A stretch of 64,000 nt of DNA from Rhipidocladum racemiflorum. Its lineage: Eukaryota > Streptophyta > Magnoliopsida > Poales > Poaceae. The stretch spans positions 19,515,914 to 19,579,913 of the forward strand of contig CM070588.1 in NCBI GenBank assembly GCA_036346355.1, in the 5' to 3' direction. Shown here in pieces: positions 1-11,447 of this stretch (positions are counted from its first letter, which is position 1; each line of letters opens with the position of its first letter). Below the pieces are notes generated by a model. That model ran no database searches and was not told the origin of the DNA. It saw only the letters and a list, made by a program, of their open reading frames with translations. Made by a program: the position numbers and the translations under genes.

Positions 1-642
1 TAGATTTTCTCAAAAATAACTTGGATTTGGAAAGTTGGGTTGGTTTAATAATGAAGATGATGGAAATGTGGTTTAGGATGGGGAAAATGTTTATTAAACT
101 TCTTGAAAAGTTAGTTATGCTTTACTTATTTCTACTGCTTTCGAATCTACTTATATTATTTGTCAAATCTTTGTTTCGCAAATATACCTTGAGCTATTCC
201 TTTGTACCAAGCCATGCATATAGTATATTAGCTTGCATTCTGCATGACTTGCTTGAGTACCAAGTACTCACCCTTGCCCCAACACAATATCGCTTGAAGA
301 GGAGATCGCACGGCTTTGGAGGAGGAACTCCAAGAGGATCCGTCTACTTAGGGAAGCGAGCCCGATCGAGTTGCACTGTGGTATCTTTGGATGGCGCCAC
401 GAAGTTATTTGATTTTCCGCTGCTATTATTTCTCTTTTAATAAGTTTCGCCTTGCGAGGCATACATTTGTAACTTGACCATAAGGTCAAGTAACCAGTTT
501 GGTTATTTAAATAAAGTACTTTGATAATATCGAATGGTATGATTGTGATATTTACCGATGTTCAGACTGTGTGCACTAGCGCGTTCCTGGACTAGTGCTG
601 AATACACAGAGGGTCCGGATTTGCAAATTCGGGGTCCCGACA
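1..642 (+). mobile_element. LTR copy I, 3' part of a long Ty3/gypsy LTR
   Basis: The segment ends in GGGGTCCCGACA at 642, the reverse complement of the TGTCGGGACCCCG terminus of the solo LTR at 50262, and the two align over most of their length, so this is the same family in + orientation. Its 5' end lies outside the window. It carries the family hairpin at 254-270 (TGAGTAC, loop CAA, GTACTCA). The CAG acceptor that follows the hairpin in sister copies reads CGC near 291, so the putative splice site is lost here. No primer binding site follows position 642, so this is a 3' LTR or a solo LTR. The downstream flank is the Tat leader. Confidence 0.8.
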
Positions 643-999
643 GTACCCTAAAGTACCGAGGGGGGATCCGAAGACCCGTTCCAGCCGCGGAGTCGGGCTC
701 GAGGATGCCGAGGCACGAAGGGTGGGGGTTCTCACCGCCAAGCCACTCGGCACCCCCGAGCGCCTAGCGCTTCGACACCTCAGTCGCCGCCGATTTGGAA
801 GGAGGCCGAGTGATTGAGCCTTGACGCGCGGGCGCGTACTCTCCGGGACCGCGCCCGGGCTGTTAATGAAGACATTCTGCAAGCCAAGATGGGGGACCAG
901 GCTGTTTTTCGTACTTCACGCCAGTAATATCGCCGCTTCCAAGACACTCCTGGATACCACGACCCTATCTTTGAGGCGGATCATCCAGCTTGCCCGATC

Positions 1000-2210
1000 A
1001 TGGCCCAAGTAAAGGCCATGGTGACGGCGGCAACTATCGGCAAAGATGGCCAAACCGACCCGGCCGGCGAAGGAGCTATCACGTAGTCCGGCGAGGACCT
1101 GACATACCAGATGGCCAGGTCGGGAAGCTTCGCCAGACACATCATGTTCTACCCGCTGAGACGATCTGCGACATAAAGATCGGCCGCGACTTCCGTTCGA
1201 ACCTCGACGCCAGCGCCGCGGCCGAGAAAGGAGGAACAACGCCCGCCAAGCCGATGAATATGAGCGCTACGGCATACTTCCGCTGAGGCCGCTGGCACGC
1301 CAAGCGCCGATCCCCTCCGCTGGGCCGATCACCTCCCGGGATATCGCGGGGTCATCGAAGGGTTCGATGCATTTACCCCTCACCTCGCCGAGTGGTTTGG
1401 CACGATGGATTTAATCCTAAAGGCATCACTAGGTTCGACGGTGAGAGGACCCGGAGGAAGCTTGGCTACAAGTATACGCTCTGGCAGGTCGGGGGCCGCA
1501 GAGATCAGTAATGGCAAACTACTTGCCGGTTACCCTCTCGCCCCTGCCCAAGCGTGGCTCACCGGACTTCAATGAACTCTATAGATTCCTGGGGAGATCT
1601 CGTGTGAGCGATTCATCTCAAATTTCCAAGGCACTTACGAGCGCCTGTGCACCCCTTGGGACCTATACCGGCTACACCAAAGGAGGAACGAATCCCTCGG
1701 GAGTTCGTCAAAGCGCTTCATGAACAGGAAAAGCACCGCTCGGGACGTCACAGATGCGATTGTGATAGCTGCCTTCCGAGAAGGAGTCAGCGATCCCAAC
1801 CTCATCAAGAAGATGTCCCAGAAGCCACCCACATCGGTCCGGGAGCTGTTCGCCCTAGCGGACCGTTACGCTTCAGCCTCCGAGGCTCTGGCGGAACGGC
1901 GTGATGAGGGCAAGGATCAGTCTGAACCCCCTCGGCGGAAGGAAAAGAAGCGCAAGGCGAAGAGCCGGTGGCGATCAGCACCAACTCATCCTCAAGCGCT
2001 TCTCAAAGAGGATGGATATGATAAGGTTATGAACTCACCCTGCCCTTTCCATCCGAAGGGGAGGCATGCCGCCAAGGACTGCTTCACCCTAAAGAGGTTC
2101 GCCCGCGAGAGCAAGAGGCAGGCTGGACAAGGTCCGAGTGGTCACGCCCGCCGACAAACCGCCTCTCCACCGAAGCCGAGGAAGACTATCGTGAAGTCGA
2201 CCTCGATCTT
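1000..2210 (+). pseudogene. gag: gag polyprotein relic (Tat element)
   Basis: Gag is the nucleocapsid polyprotein that packages the element RNA. Fragments in several frames match Tat gag: AWLTGL near 1550, FISNFQGTYER near 1620-1650 in another frame, and a long open piece at 1720-2180 containing IAAFREGV, LIKKMS and RELFALADRYASASEA. A zinc-knuckle-like CPFHPKGRHAAKDC follows at about 2040-2085 (Cys-x2-His-x4-His-x4-Cys spacing), then a basic tail. At least three frame changes and stops lie between 1000 and 1720. The start codon cannot be fixed. Confidence 0.8.
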
Positions 2211-2379
2211 AACTACATATTCGGGGTTCGGCGCATATGAGTCCAAGCGAAGCAAAAGCTCACCGCTTCGGGACATCTGTGCGATGAGCCGGAGACCCCG
2301 ATATGTCCGGTGGTCCGAGGTTGCAATAACTTACGACCGCGACGGATCACCCAGATCGCGTCCCATTCCCGGCAGATAC

Positions 2380-2870
2380 TCCGCCGGTCTTGGCGCCGGT
2401 TGTCCGCGGCATCAAGCTCAAAAGGGTGTTGATTGGCGGTGGGAGTGGGCTCAACGTCCTCTTCGTGAAGACACTTTCGATGATATGGGGATCCCGCGAT
2501 GCGACCTCAAACGCGGGTCGTCGCCTTTTCATGGAGTGATACCGGGCGTCGGCGATACAACTCGGACAAATCACTCTACCAGTCACGATCTGCTCAAGGA
2601 CAACTACCGGATCGAGCCTTAGCTTCGAGGTGGCGGACTTCGCGATCGCATATCACGCCATCTTGGGGAGACCAGCGCTGGCCAAGTTCATGGCGGTGCC
2701 CCACTACGCGTATCTGATGCTGAAAATGCCGGGTCCGAGTGGTATTATCACTCTGCGTGGCGATGTTAAGCAGTCTTTCTCTTGCGACGAGAGAGCTGCC
2801 CGAAATGGCCGAAGTCTCTCGAGGCGCCAAGCGGGTCGGGAAAGGATTCGCTAAGAGGCGGATTTCGACA
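2380..2870 (+). pseudogene. aspartic protease relic (Tat element)
   Basis: The retroelement protease cleaves the Gag-Pol polyprotein. The frame around 2422-2470 reads KRVLIGGGSGLNVLFVKTL, which corresponds to the Tat motif LIDGGSGLN. The catalytic Asp codon is GGC (Gly) at 2434-2436, so the active site is lost. Downstream, MGIPRCDLKRGSSPFHGVIPG (another frame) and VADFAIAYHAILGRPALAKF (2630-2700) are family-typical. Two frame changes separate the pieces. Confidence 0.75.
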
Positions 2871-3099
2871 AGCCGGAAGGCGATATCCCTACCCATAAGC
2901 CGCAGAACTCCGGATCGGCCCCGAGGAAGGCACCAAAAGGATTCTCCTCGACCCGTCCGATCCGGCGCGAGCCGTCTCGATCGGGACAAGGCTCGGGGAT
3001 GAATAGGAAGGTGCGCTCGTCACCTTTCTGCGGGCAAACCAAGACGTCTTTGCCTGGAAGCCGTCCGAGCATGCCGGGGTCCCAGGGAGGTGATCGAGC

Positions 3100-4425
3100 A
3101 CGCACTGAATGTAAACCAATCCGCCAGGCCCGTCAAGCAAAGGTTCTGACGGTTCGCTCAAGATCGTCGAGAAGCCATCGAAGAGGAGATCACAAAGCTG
3201 CTAGCCGCGGGTTTCATCAAAGAAGTGTATCATCCCGACCGTTGGCGAACCACACTACTCGTCCTGAAGAAGAATAAAAGGCTGGCGCATGTGTGTTGAT
3301 TACACCGACCTCAACAAGGCTTGTCCGGAAGATCCCTTTGGTCTCCCTCGTATTGATCGTGGTAGACTCTCTTTGGGATCTCGGCTACTCGACTTTTCGA
3401 CGCCTATTCAGCTATCATCAAATTCGGCTTCGAGAGGAAGATTTGCGAGAAGACTTCGTTTATCACTCCATTCGGAGCATATTGCTATATCACCATGCCG
3501 CTCGGGCTCAAGAATGCCGGGCGCATAGCGTACCAGGCCAGTCTGGTGTGTGTTTTCACCATCAGCTCGGGCGCAATGTGGAAGCTTATGTGGATGATGT
3601 GGTAGTTAAAACGCAGACACGAGATAGCCTTACCTCCGACCTGGCCGAGACGTTCGCAAGTCTAAGGGCGTTCCAGATGAGGCTAAACCTCGAGAAATGT
3701 GTTTTCGGAGTTTCTTCCAGGAAACTACTCGGGTTCATCGTCTCCCATCGTGGGATCGAGCCGAACCCGGAGAAAATTGGAGCCATCATGAAAATGGCCC
3801 CGCCTACCAGCCAAAAGGAGGTCCAAAAGCTCACCAGATGTATGGTAGCGCTTGGCAGGTTTATCTCACGGTTGGGAGTCCGGGGGATGCCTTTCTTCAA
3901 GCTCCTTAAGAAGCAAGATCGCTTTGATTGGACGGCAGAGGCACAGCAGGCCTTCGAGGAACTCAAGGTGTTTCTCTCCACTCCCCCAGTCTTAGTCTCG
4001 CCGGCGCCAGGTGAACCTCTTCTGCTCTACATAGCGGCAACATCTCATGTAGTAAGTGCCGTGATAGTTGTGGAGCGGGAGGAATCTGGACACCGCTACT
4101 GGCGTGCAACGCCCGATTTATTTTGTCGTAATCTTGGCGAATCCAAGACAAGATATCCTCAAATCCAAGGCTGGCCAGACGCCATCTTGATCTCGTCACG
4201 GAAGTGAAGCATTATTTCCAAGGACATTCGATTTCAGTAGTCACTTCTTTCCCGTGGGAGAGGTCCTCCGTGTCGGGAAGCTCTTTGGAAGAATTTCAAA
4301 GTGGGCAGCCGAGCTTGGCGCTGACATCTCGTTCAAGCCGCACACCGCCGTCAAGTCCAGGAGCTTTGGCCGACTTCACGGCCGAGTGGACCGAATCCTG
4401 CACTTCGCGGAAGAAGAGCCGAATA
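3100..4425 (+). pseudogene. pol: reverse transcriptase and RNase H relic (Tat element)
   Basis: This part of pol copies the element RNA into DNA. The pieces AIEEEITKLLAAGFIKEV (about 3175-3230), CVDYTDLNKACPEDPFGLP (from 3292), the catalytic YVDD (3597-3608) and LLGFIVSHRGIEPNPEKI (about 3725-3780) are RT. FDWTAEAQQAFEELK (about 3925-3970) opens the RNase H and connection region, which runs through VVTSFPWGEVL and DISFKPHTAVKS. The YVDD aspartates are intact. The region between 3340 and 3560 is scrambled by several indels, and frames switch again near 4100-4230. It is a dead copy. Confidence 0.88.
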
Positions 4426-4780
4426 TTGGGTCATGCACTTCGACGGATCTCTCATGCTTGGGGAGCAGGCAGGAATCCTCCTTATCTCGCCTAAGGGCGA
4501 CAGGTTGAAAGTATGTCCTTCGATTCACTTCCGACCTCAAACAATGCCGCCAGTACGAGGCCCTCATCCATGGGCCAGACGCCACATCACTCGAATCCGA
4601 CGGCTGGCGGTTCGAGGCGACTCGATTGGTGGTGAATCAAGTCTGAAGGGACTGGTCGTGAGTGGATCGAGAACATGGCGGCATACCGCCAAGAAGTCCG
4701 AGAATTGAAGGCAAGTTTGTGGTGCAGGCTGGTTCATGTCCTCCGCCGCGCAATAATGAGGCAGCAGACGAGCCGCTAAG
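4426..4780 (+). pseudogene. second (archaeal-type) RNase H domain relic
   Basis: The frame from about 4430 reads VMHFDGSLMLGEQAGILLIS, matching the extra RNase H found after the first one in Tat elements. The Asp of FDGS, the first catalytic residue, is retained. The sequence continues with frame changes (FRPQTMPPVRGP near 4525-4570). Its presence is the main reason for assigning the element to the Tat lineage rather than to chromoviruses. Confidence 0.7.
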
Positions 4781-4899
4781 ATGGAGCCACTCGGGCAGAT
4801 GTCCCAAGTGATATCTTCAGTCTGGGATCTTCACGAGCCAACCGTTACAAAAACGGCAAAAGCCAAGCGAGGTCTGGAACCGGGTCCTGCTTCATCGAT

Positions 4900-6125
4900 C
4901 CAGGTGGACTACCCGTGCACCTTGAATACCTCACGAAGGACAAACTCCCGGAAGCCACCACTCGCAGAGCCGCGTCTCCGACAAGCCAAATCCTACGTGG
5001 TGGTGGGCGACGAGCTCTTCGAAAAGTGCCTCGGTGTCCTCGGCGGTGCATTTCGGGACAAGTGGGAAGAGAGCTGCTCCAAGAAATCCATTCGAGGATG
5101 TGTGGCCATCACGACATCAAGCGCCTTGGTTGGGAAAGCCTACCGACAGTGGTTTCTTCCTCGCCAACGGCGGTAACGGATGCCAAGGAGATAGTTCAAA
5201 CCTGCGAGGGCTGCCAATTCTATGCAAGGCAGACACACTTGCCGGCACGGGAGCTACGAGACTATACCCATTTCTTGGCCTTTCGCGATGCGGGGCTCAA
5301 CTTAGTGGGCCCGCTCAAGAAGGCTCAAGGCGGTTCGCTTACCTCTTCGTGGCCATTGACAAGTTCACCAAGTGGATCGAAGCCAAGCCGGTCGTCACTA
5401 TCACCGCGATTAAGGCCAAGGAGTTCTTCCAGGATATTGTGGTCAGATTCGGAGTGCCCAACCGATCATCACGGACAACGGCACTCCAATTCAGAGTGAA
5501 GAATTCCAAGAATGGTGCGAAGGCGTCGGGATCAAGATCTCGCTTCGCCTCGGTGGCTCACCCACGAAGCAATGGGCAGGTTGAAGCGAGCTAACGGTCT
5601 GGTCCTCCAAGGCCTCAAGGCCGGGATCTTCGACCGCCTCAAACCATCGCTGCTTTCGATGGGTGAAGGAGCTACCGTCGGTACTCTGGGACTCGTAACC
5701 ACTCCCAGTAAGCGACCGCCAAACCCCTTTTTCTGGTCTATGGCGCAGAGGCGGTTCTGCCGACCGAGCTGGGATTCGAATCCCCGAGGGTTCGGAATTA
5801 CAACGAAGCCGAGTCCGAGGGAAGCCGAATGGTGGAGCTTGATCAACTCGAGGAGGCTCGGAACGTTGCCGCCCTCCAGTCGGCTAAGTACCTCCAGGGA
5901 CTTCGGCGCTACCACTCTCGCAACGTCAGAAGTAGAACCTTTTCAGAAGGAGATCTGGTCCTGAGGAGGAACCAGAAAAGCGAGCACAAGCTCTCTCCAA
6001 TTTGGGAAGGTCCGTACATTGTGCAGAAGACAATCCGGCCAGGTGCTTATCGACTCAGACGAGAAGACGGCGAGGTTCTGGCGAATACTTGGAACGCCGA
6101 ACAACTCCGTCGCTTCTACGCATGA
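4900..6125 (+). pseudogene. pol: integrase relic (Tat element), with GPY/F C-terminal domain
   Basis: Integrase inserts the cDNA into the host genome. Present are an HHCC-like zinc finger (TCEGCQFYARQ near 5200), the catalytic core (RFAYLFVAIDKFTKWIEAKP near 5340-5390, ARP-like IITDNG near 5465-5480 across a frameshift, HPRSNGQVEAS near 5570) and the C-terminal domain (LSPIWEGPYIVQKTIRPGAY near 5990-6050) ending at the TGA at 6123-6125. The first catalytic Asp, usually in a DLVGPL context, is Asn here (AAC at 5299-5301). Frames switch at least four times. The last 98 codons (5829-6125) are open. Confidence 0.85.
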
Positions 6126-6749
6126 GTTATGTATCCCACTCTTACACATTAAGTAAAATGGTGGTCCGTCTTATTTTCTGAAGTTCTGTGTAATGCTAGC
6201 CCCGAGTGGTCATTACCCGACTGGTGTGGTGCCTAACCCTGGTCGTGCCAATATAGAGTGCACGGAAATAACAAGCCGCGATGAGCACAAAGCCTCGGCG
6301 GTTTACACCGGCCACAAGCACAACGGAACGGGTACAAAGCACTAACCACTCGGGGACTGCAATTCGCAGCACCAGAATCTAACCGAGATTCGCCTGATCG
6401 CGAATTTCTAACCGTCAAAAGCTCGAGCCCCAGCGCCTCGTTGCTGGCACTGGAGCAACCGACTAGAATAAGTTGATCAGGCGGAACCACTAAACTCGGA
6501 TTAAACATGATGGCACGGACTGGATAAAATTTCGCATTGCATTCCGTAATGTTAATAATTTACATTACTGACTTTCTTTTTTTTCTTCTTTTTCGAGAGC
6601 TAAAAAAAAAAAAAAAAACTACCGGTCTTCTTCTTTGGTGCATCGGTCTTCTTTGGTGCTCCTCCACTCTGATCTTAGTCTTTAGTCTTCTTTGGTCTTG
6701 TCCTTCTTCTTGGAGGCCCGGAGGCGAGATCGTTGAGGTTAGACACGAC
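6126..6749. other. 3' region of the Tat element without a gene
   Basis: No coding sequence is supportable here. The segment holds a T-rich stretch at about 6569-6592 followed by an A tract at 6603-6619, which could be the oligo(A) tail of a processed insertion or simple low complexity. Confidence 0.4.
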
Positions 6750-6781
6750 CTACGCGACCCAAAGCCGCCAAAATCTCGTCC

Positions 6782-7018
6782 TCAACCACCCACAAGGGGG
6801 GTATTTAGCCGGACGAGGGCCCTGACGGCAAGGTCGTCGCGGCGATCGCGACCAACCATCTCGAGGATGATCTCGGCCACCTCGTGGAGCCCCGGCGCAG
6901 CCTCCAACAAGGTGGCCACGGCGGCGGCGTCCCTCGCCGCTCCTTCCTCCTCCTCCGCCTCCAGTGTGGCAAAGTCGAGGTCTTCCCAAGACTCCGCCTC
7001 CTCCCAGTTGTGCAACAT
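6782..7018 (-). CDS. antisense open frame of unknown function in the Tat 3' region
   Basis: The open frame begins MLHNWEEAESWEDLDFATLE, has an acidic run and then an alanine/leucine-rich helical stretch (AAAVATLLEAAPGLHEVAEI). It runs against the direction of gag-pol, like the larger antisense gene upstream of it. I do not recognise a domain. It may be a detached exon of the antisense gene or a separate small ORF. The flanking frames are also open for part of the stretch, so the coding claim is weak. Confidence 0.35.
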   Translation of the reverse strand: MLHNWEEAESWEDLDFATLEAEEEEGAARDAAAVATLLEAAPGLHEVAEIILEMVGRDRRDDLAVRALVRLNTPLVGG

Positions 7019-7706
7019 CCGAAGAATCGGCCGCGAAACAATGCCGCGTAGGGACCAACGAACCTCCCCGTATTAGACATGGAAGGAAATCGAAGAGGAA
7101 GAAGAAGGATAAGGCAAGAAGAAACGGCGATCGCTTCATTAGCGGTGACGCCCCATTTATAAGCCACCCCAGCCCCGGAAATCGGGCGCCTCAAAGGCAA
7201 TCAAACGCGCCACCTCACAATCAATGAAGCGCGAAAAACAAAGCGGCGAGCAGTCTGAGATATCAAGAAGATCAGCGCATTGAACAAAATCAAGGAGAAT
7301 TTCACCAGACAGTTTCAAGCTCGTTCGGCTTTCTCGCTTAATTATACCAAATTAGCGCAAAAAAGCGGGGGCTGGAGAGCTAGCAAGCGATGCAAGACTG
7401 GGGACTAAACCACTCAGCCAGGTGGCCACAACGTAAGTCCCGACGCCGAGAGTCGAGACGCCAAACCTCTCGGAAAAGCGTGTCTGGGGCAAGAAAGCCA
7501 CGGGCCAAGGCCCTGGCGTCTGGAAGCCATACCAGTCGGCTGAAACTCACCCGGAAAGGCGCAATAGGATCCAAAAGGCTACGGGCCTATATTCAGGTCT
7601 GAAGACTACTCAGCGGAAGACAATATAGGCAAATCATATTGAAGTAAGAAGACACAATATTTCAAACAAGGAGGGCGAGCACTCGGCATCAAGGCCCACA
7701 CCGAAG

Positions 7707-10229
7707 TCAGAATTCTAGATTCTCCAACAAGGCCTGCGATGCACCGGACACCTCTTCGAGGAGCGCGTTGGCCTTGTCTTCATCACAGGCAAAACCTTCT
7801 TTCACAGCTTCGAGGTCAACTCTCGGATAATGAGACTTGACCACCGCCAATGCCTGGTTCGCACTCATTGCTGCGGACTCTTTGGCGTAAGCTCTGATCC
7901 TGTCGGCTCCTCCCGAGAGAAGTGGAACAGCATCGTCCCCCTGGCCCGGCGTGACTCCTTCAATACGCAGAAGGTGCAGGACTGGCTCGCAGGCGACGCG
8001 CAGTTCAGTCCGGCCCTGTTCGACAGCGGCCATCTTCTCCTTGCACTCTGCAACAAAGTCAAACGGCCATCAAGAGCACACCCGACGCCAAGTATGTTCA
8101 ACCCAAGTCAAATAAATTTACCCTTCAGCTCCCGCTGCATCCTTTCCAAGCTGACTCGAGCTTCGAGGCCAGAGTTCTCTGAAGCCTCGGTCGGACCCTC
8201 ATCGGCTTAGCAATCGGCCGAAGTTACGAGAAACACGAGTGTCATCATCCTCTCCAACCATCCAAAAAGACATCCAAACCGAATCCAGGGGAGAATCTCA
8301 CCTTCGAGCATATGCTCAAGCTTCGTCTTCTCCTCCCGGATCGTCATACACTCGCCCTGAAGCCCGTGGACTTCTTTCCATCTCGTCCGCTGATCTCGCC
8401 GAAGCTTGTCCTGCATCGCCGCTTCCTTGAGCTTCGGGAGCACCTTCCGAAAAACCGCGACCTTTGCTCCGAGCGCTCCCCATGTCCTAGGTAACAGGCG
8501 TAATCTCGAGGAGAAGTCACAGCGTGATTGAGGACAAGAAGCTCACCCTGTCGAGCGTGCTACACCGACGGTGAGCTCATAAAGCTCCGTCTCGAGCCGC
8601 TTCTCCATCTCGTCGTCCTCTTCCATCCCTTTCAGCCGGAACCCTTCCCACCATACGGTCCGATTCGGGGCTTCGGCAGAGGACCGAGCGGCGGTGGCTC
8701 TCGAGGCACTTCCTCCACTCCGGGAGATGGTGCCGGGTCGATCTCGTCGGCAGACGGACCACCGGATGGTTCGACCGTTGGGCCGCCGGTGCCCGGTAGC
8801 GACGCCCCAGCAGTCGGCGGCAACGGCGACCTAGCCTCCGCCTGGGGCTCCTTTTCAGGAGACCTCTCCGCCGGGACGTCCGTAGTAGGAGTCCTGCATC
8901 AGCAAAAAGAGAAACACCTCAAAGACGAAGCAAGAATAAAAGACAAGGATCGCCCAAAAGAATACCTTTTGGATTTCTTGAATTTCATCCCAGGTCTCAT
9001 CCGAGACCCAGCACCACTCGGAGGGAAGTTAGCGCCTGCAACCGGGGCTGCTCCTGGGACAGAAGGCTGTGGCCCCGCGCTTTGCGATCCGGGTGCACCA
9101 GAGGTCGAAGGCCCGGCCGACGAAAGACCAGCGACCTCCTCCGCCGACTCTTGGCGCAGCTCGTCGACCGAGGTGTCAGCCACTCGCTTCGCCTGAGCGT
9201 GTCTCAGCCGAGAGAGGCCGACAACTGGAGCGTCAGAAAGGAAGGACGCGCGTTCCTGAAAAAAGGAACGATCGCACCCTGTTTGAATCACACATCAGTC
9301 AAAGAAATCATGGAACAGCCTTTCGAGAGAATAGTGCACTCACAGGAGGGGGAGGCCTCGCCGTCGAAAATTTATGAGGGCAGCCCCTGTTGGTGATTAT
9401 TGTGCCAGGCACGAAGAGATCAACTACCCGTCTTTGCCGGCGCCTCCATCGACAGGCCACGTCCGACTCCCGTGGGGTCCAGAGGCCCGTTGTATTGGAA
9501 CCCCAAATGGACTCTCTCCTTCAAGGGCTGCACTCGGCGCTTCACAAACTGATCGAGATCCCGGGACCCGTCGACCCTCGAGTTCTTGGTCGTCAATCAA
9601 TGCCGAAGCTCGGGGATTTGCGCCAAACCTCCTCCGTCAGGGCGTCGCTCCAGCATCGGGAAGCTTTAGGAGCACGGCCCAAGCAGGGGCGAGGAAAGGA
9701 TCAACATTGGCACAATAGAACCACTCCCGCTTCCAACCTTTGAGGAGGTCTTGAGAGGAACGACAAAATATCGCTTCTTCGAGCCCTCCACTGCGGTGGA
9801 GCCCTGCCCCAACGACGCCCGGGAGCGGCCCGGTTCGGATGAGGCTTCAGCAAGAAGAAGGAGCGGAACAAATCCAAATGAGGGCGTATCCCAAGATACG
9901 CCTCAGAGCCGGGACGAAGATGGCAATATGAAGAATCGAGTTGGGGTTCAAATTGATCAACTCGATTTCGTAGAAGTGGAGGAGCCCCCGGAAGAAGGCG
10001 CTCCCAGGAATGCTAAGTCCCCGCCAGAAGAAGGACTCAAACACCACAATCTCATTCTCTAGAGGTGTGGGGTAAGGGTCACCTGCGGCGGGACGGGCGG
10101 AGATCAACTCCAGCGGAGGGAGGGGCCAGCCGGCGCGACCATCCTCCAAGCGGACGTCGTCGTGATGGAAGTCTCCCACCCTGCCGTCGCAGGGTCGGCG
10201 CTACCCGATGACGAGGAGGAAGAAGACAT
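7707..10229 (-). pseudogene. antisense 'putative gypsy type transposon' gene (Transposase_28 / DUF390-like), decayed
   Basis: Transcription would run from 10229 downwards. The start MSSSSSSSGS is at 10229. After one frame change the segment at about 10130-9905 contains PPLELISARPAAGDPYPTP, EIVVFESFFWRGLSIP and LLHFYEIELINLNPNSILHI, the hallmark of Pfam Transposase_28. The match continues in another frame as AYLGIRPHLDLFRSFFLLKP and then GWKREWFYCANV near 9700-9750. The C-terminal part at 8033-7707 (ADRIRAYAKESAAMSANQAL, VVKSHYPRVDLEAV) matches the DUF390-type tail, and 8207-8443 holds a Lys/Glu-rich coiled-coil-like piece. The function of this family is unknown. At least three frame changes are visible, although some could be introns. 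Confidence 0.75.
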
Positions 10230-10705
10230 TGCGAAGAAGAAGACCTGGTGAGAAGAACCGCCGCAAGCCAAGGGCGCGAAACCAGAAACCCTAAATCGCC
10301 AAAGGAGGTTTGAAGGTTTCGCAGCCGTGGTGGGGAAGGTGCAAGGAGGTCGTTGCTCCAACAAGGGTCCTTCCGACTTATAAGAAATGGGCCCCAATTT
10401 CCACCTTACGATGGGAAGAAACGAGGGCCCTCCTGTTCAATTCTGGGCCAGATCCAGGGCACGCCCCATGACGGCCAATAGCCGTGGTCGCAAGAAAACG
10501 CGCCAGTGTCAAACCTGGTCCAAAGTTTGGGATAAAGTGCACCCACGACGGGCCCTCGCCCTTGGCGCCACGGAAGCTTGGGGCTGGGCACTTTCCGAAC
10601 ATCCTCCGACGGCACACCCCATAATTTGGGGTCAATTGCTGGTCATTTGTCTCACAATGCGATTGGGTGTCGCGGGAGGATCTACAACCAACACGGTCTT
10701 GAGAA
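10230..10705. other. Tat 3' untranslated stretch
   Basis: This lies between the antisense gene start and the tandem repeats. It would contain the promoter of the antisense gene (reading leftwards). I see no convincing TATA box or other feature. Confidence 0.3.
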
Positions 10706-10710
10706 TGCGC

Positions 10711-11340
10711 CCCATGAGGGTCTAAAGCGATCTTGGCGCCAGAACGGCAGGCATTACTCTGTATGACCAAGGTATGCCCCATGAGGGTCACTGAAGCGAC
10801 AGCCGGGGGTTGTCACAAGACCGTAAACGGGCGCTGGTACCGCCTCGGCCACGAGCCAAAAAGACCGAGTCGCCCCATGAGGTCGGTCACCGAAGCGACA
10901 AGCCGGTTGCTGCGCAAGACCGTAAATGGGCGCGGGTACCACTCGACCACGAGCCAAAAGACCAGTCACGCCCCATGAGGGTCGGTAAGCGACAAGCCGG
11001 TTGCGCGCAAGACCGTAAATCCGGGCGCGGGTACCACTCGACCACGAGCCAAAAAGACCAGTATGCCCCATGAGGGTCACCGAGCGACAAGCCGGTTCTT
11101 GGAGTGCACCGTAAATAAGCGGTAGCGGGTACCACTCGACCCACGAGCCAAAAGACCAGTACGCCCCATGAGGGTCGGCCGAGCGACAAGCCGGCTGCCG
11201 CGCACCGTAAACGGGCGCGGGTACCACTCGACCACGAGCCAAAGACCAAGGTACGCCCCATGAGGTCGGTAGGCGACAAGCCGGTTGCCGTGCAATCGTA
11301 AATCGGCAAGCGCGGGTACCACTTTCGATCCACGAGCTAA
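10711..11340 (+). repeat. ~95-bp tandem repeats in the Tat 3' UTR
   Basis: The core CCCATGAGG recurs at about 10711, 10776, 10872, 10970, 11065, 11163 and 11255, so spacings are 65, 96, 98, 95, 98 and 92 bp. Each full unit also carries GCGACAAGCCGG, ACCGTAAA, GCGGGTACCACTCGA and CACGAGCCAAA. Units differ by small indels. Tat-lineage elements are known to carry variable tandem repeats in this position. The minus strand of the array is nearly free of stops, giving spurious open frames. Confidence 0.9.
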
Positions 11341-11430
11341 CCAACCACGGTGGCTTCACACTACAAGTTCTTTATGATCTCTCTCCCGCATAATCCTCAT
11401 GACAGGGTAAGGGACGGAAAGTCGATCCTA

Positions 11431-11447
11431 AAGCACTTGGGGGCTGC
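11431..11447 (+). other. polypurine tract of the Tat element
   Basis: AAGCACTTGGGGGCTGC directly precedes the LTR start TGTGGGATG. A G-rich tract of this form primes plus-strand synthesis in Tat elements. Confidence 0.6.

Noticed and set aside
1647..1904. Overlapping frames with RRSQRSQPH
   Set aside because: Shadow of the gag frame at 1720-2180.
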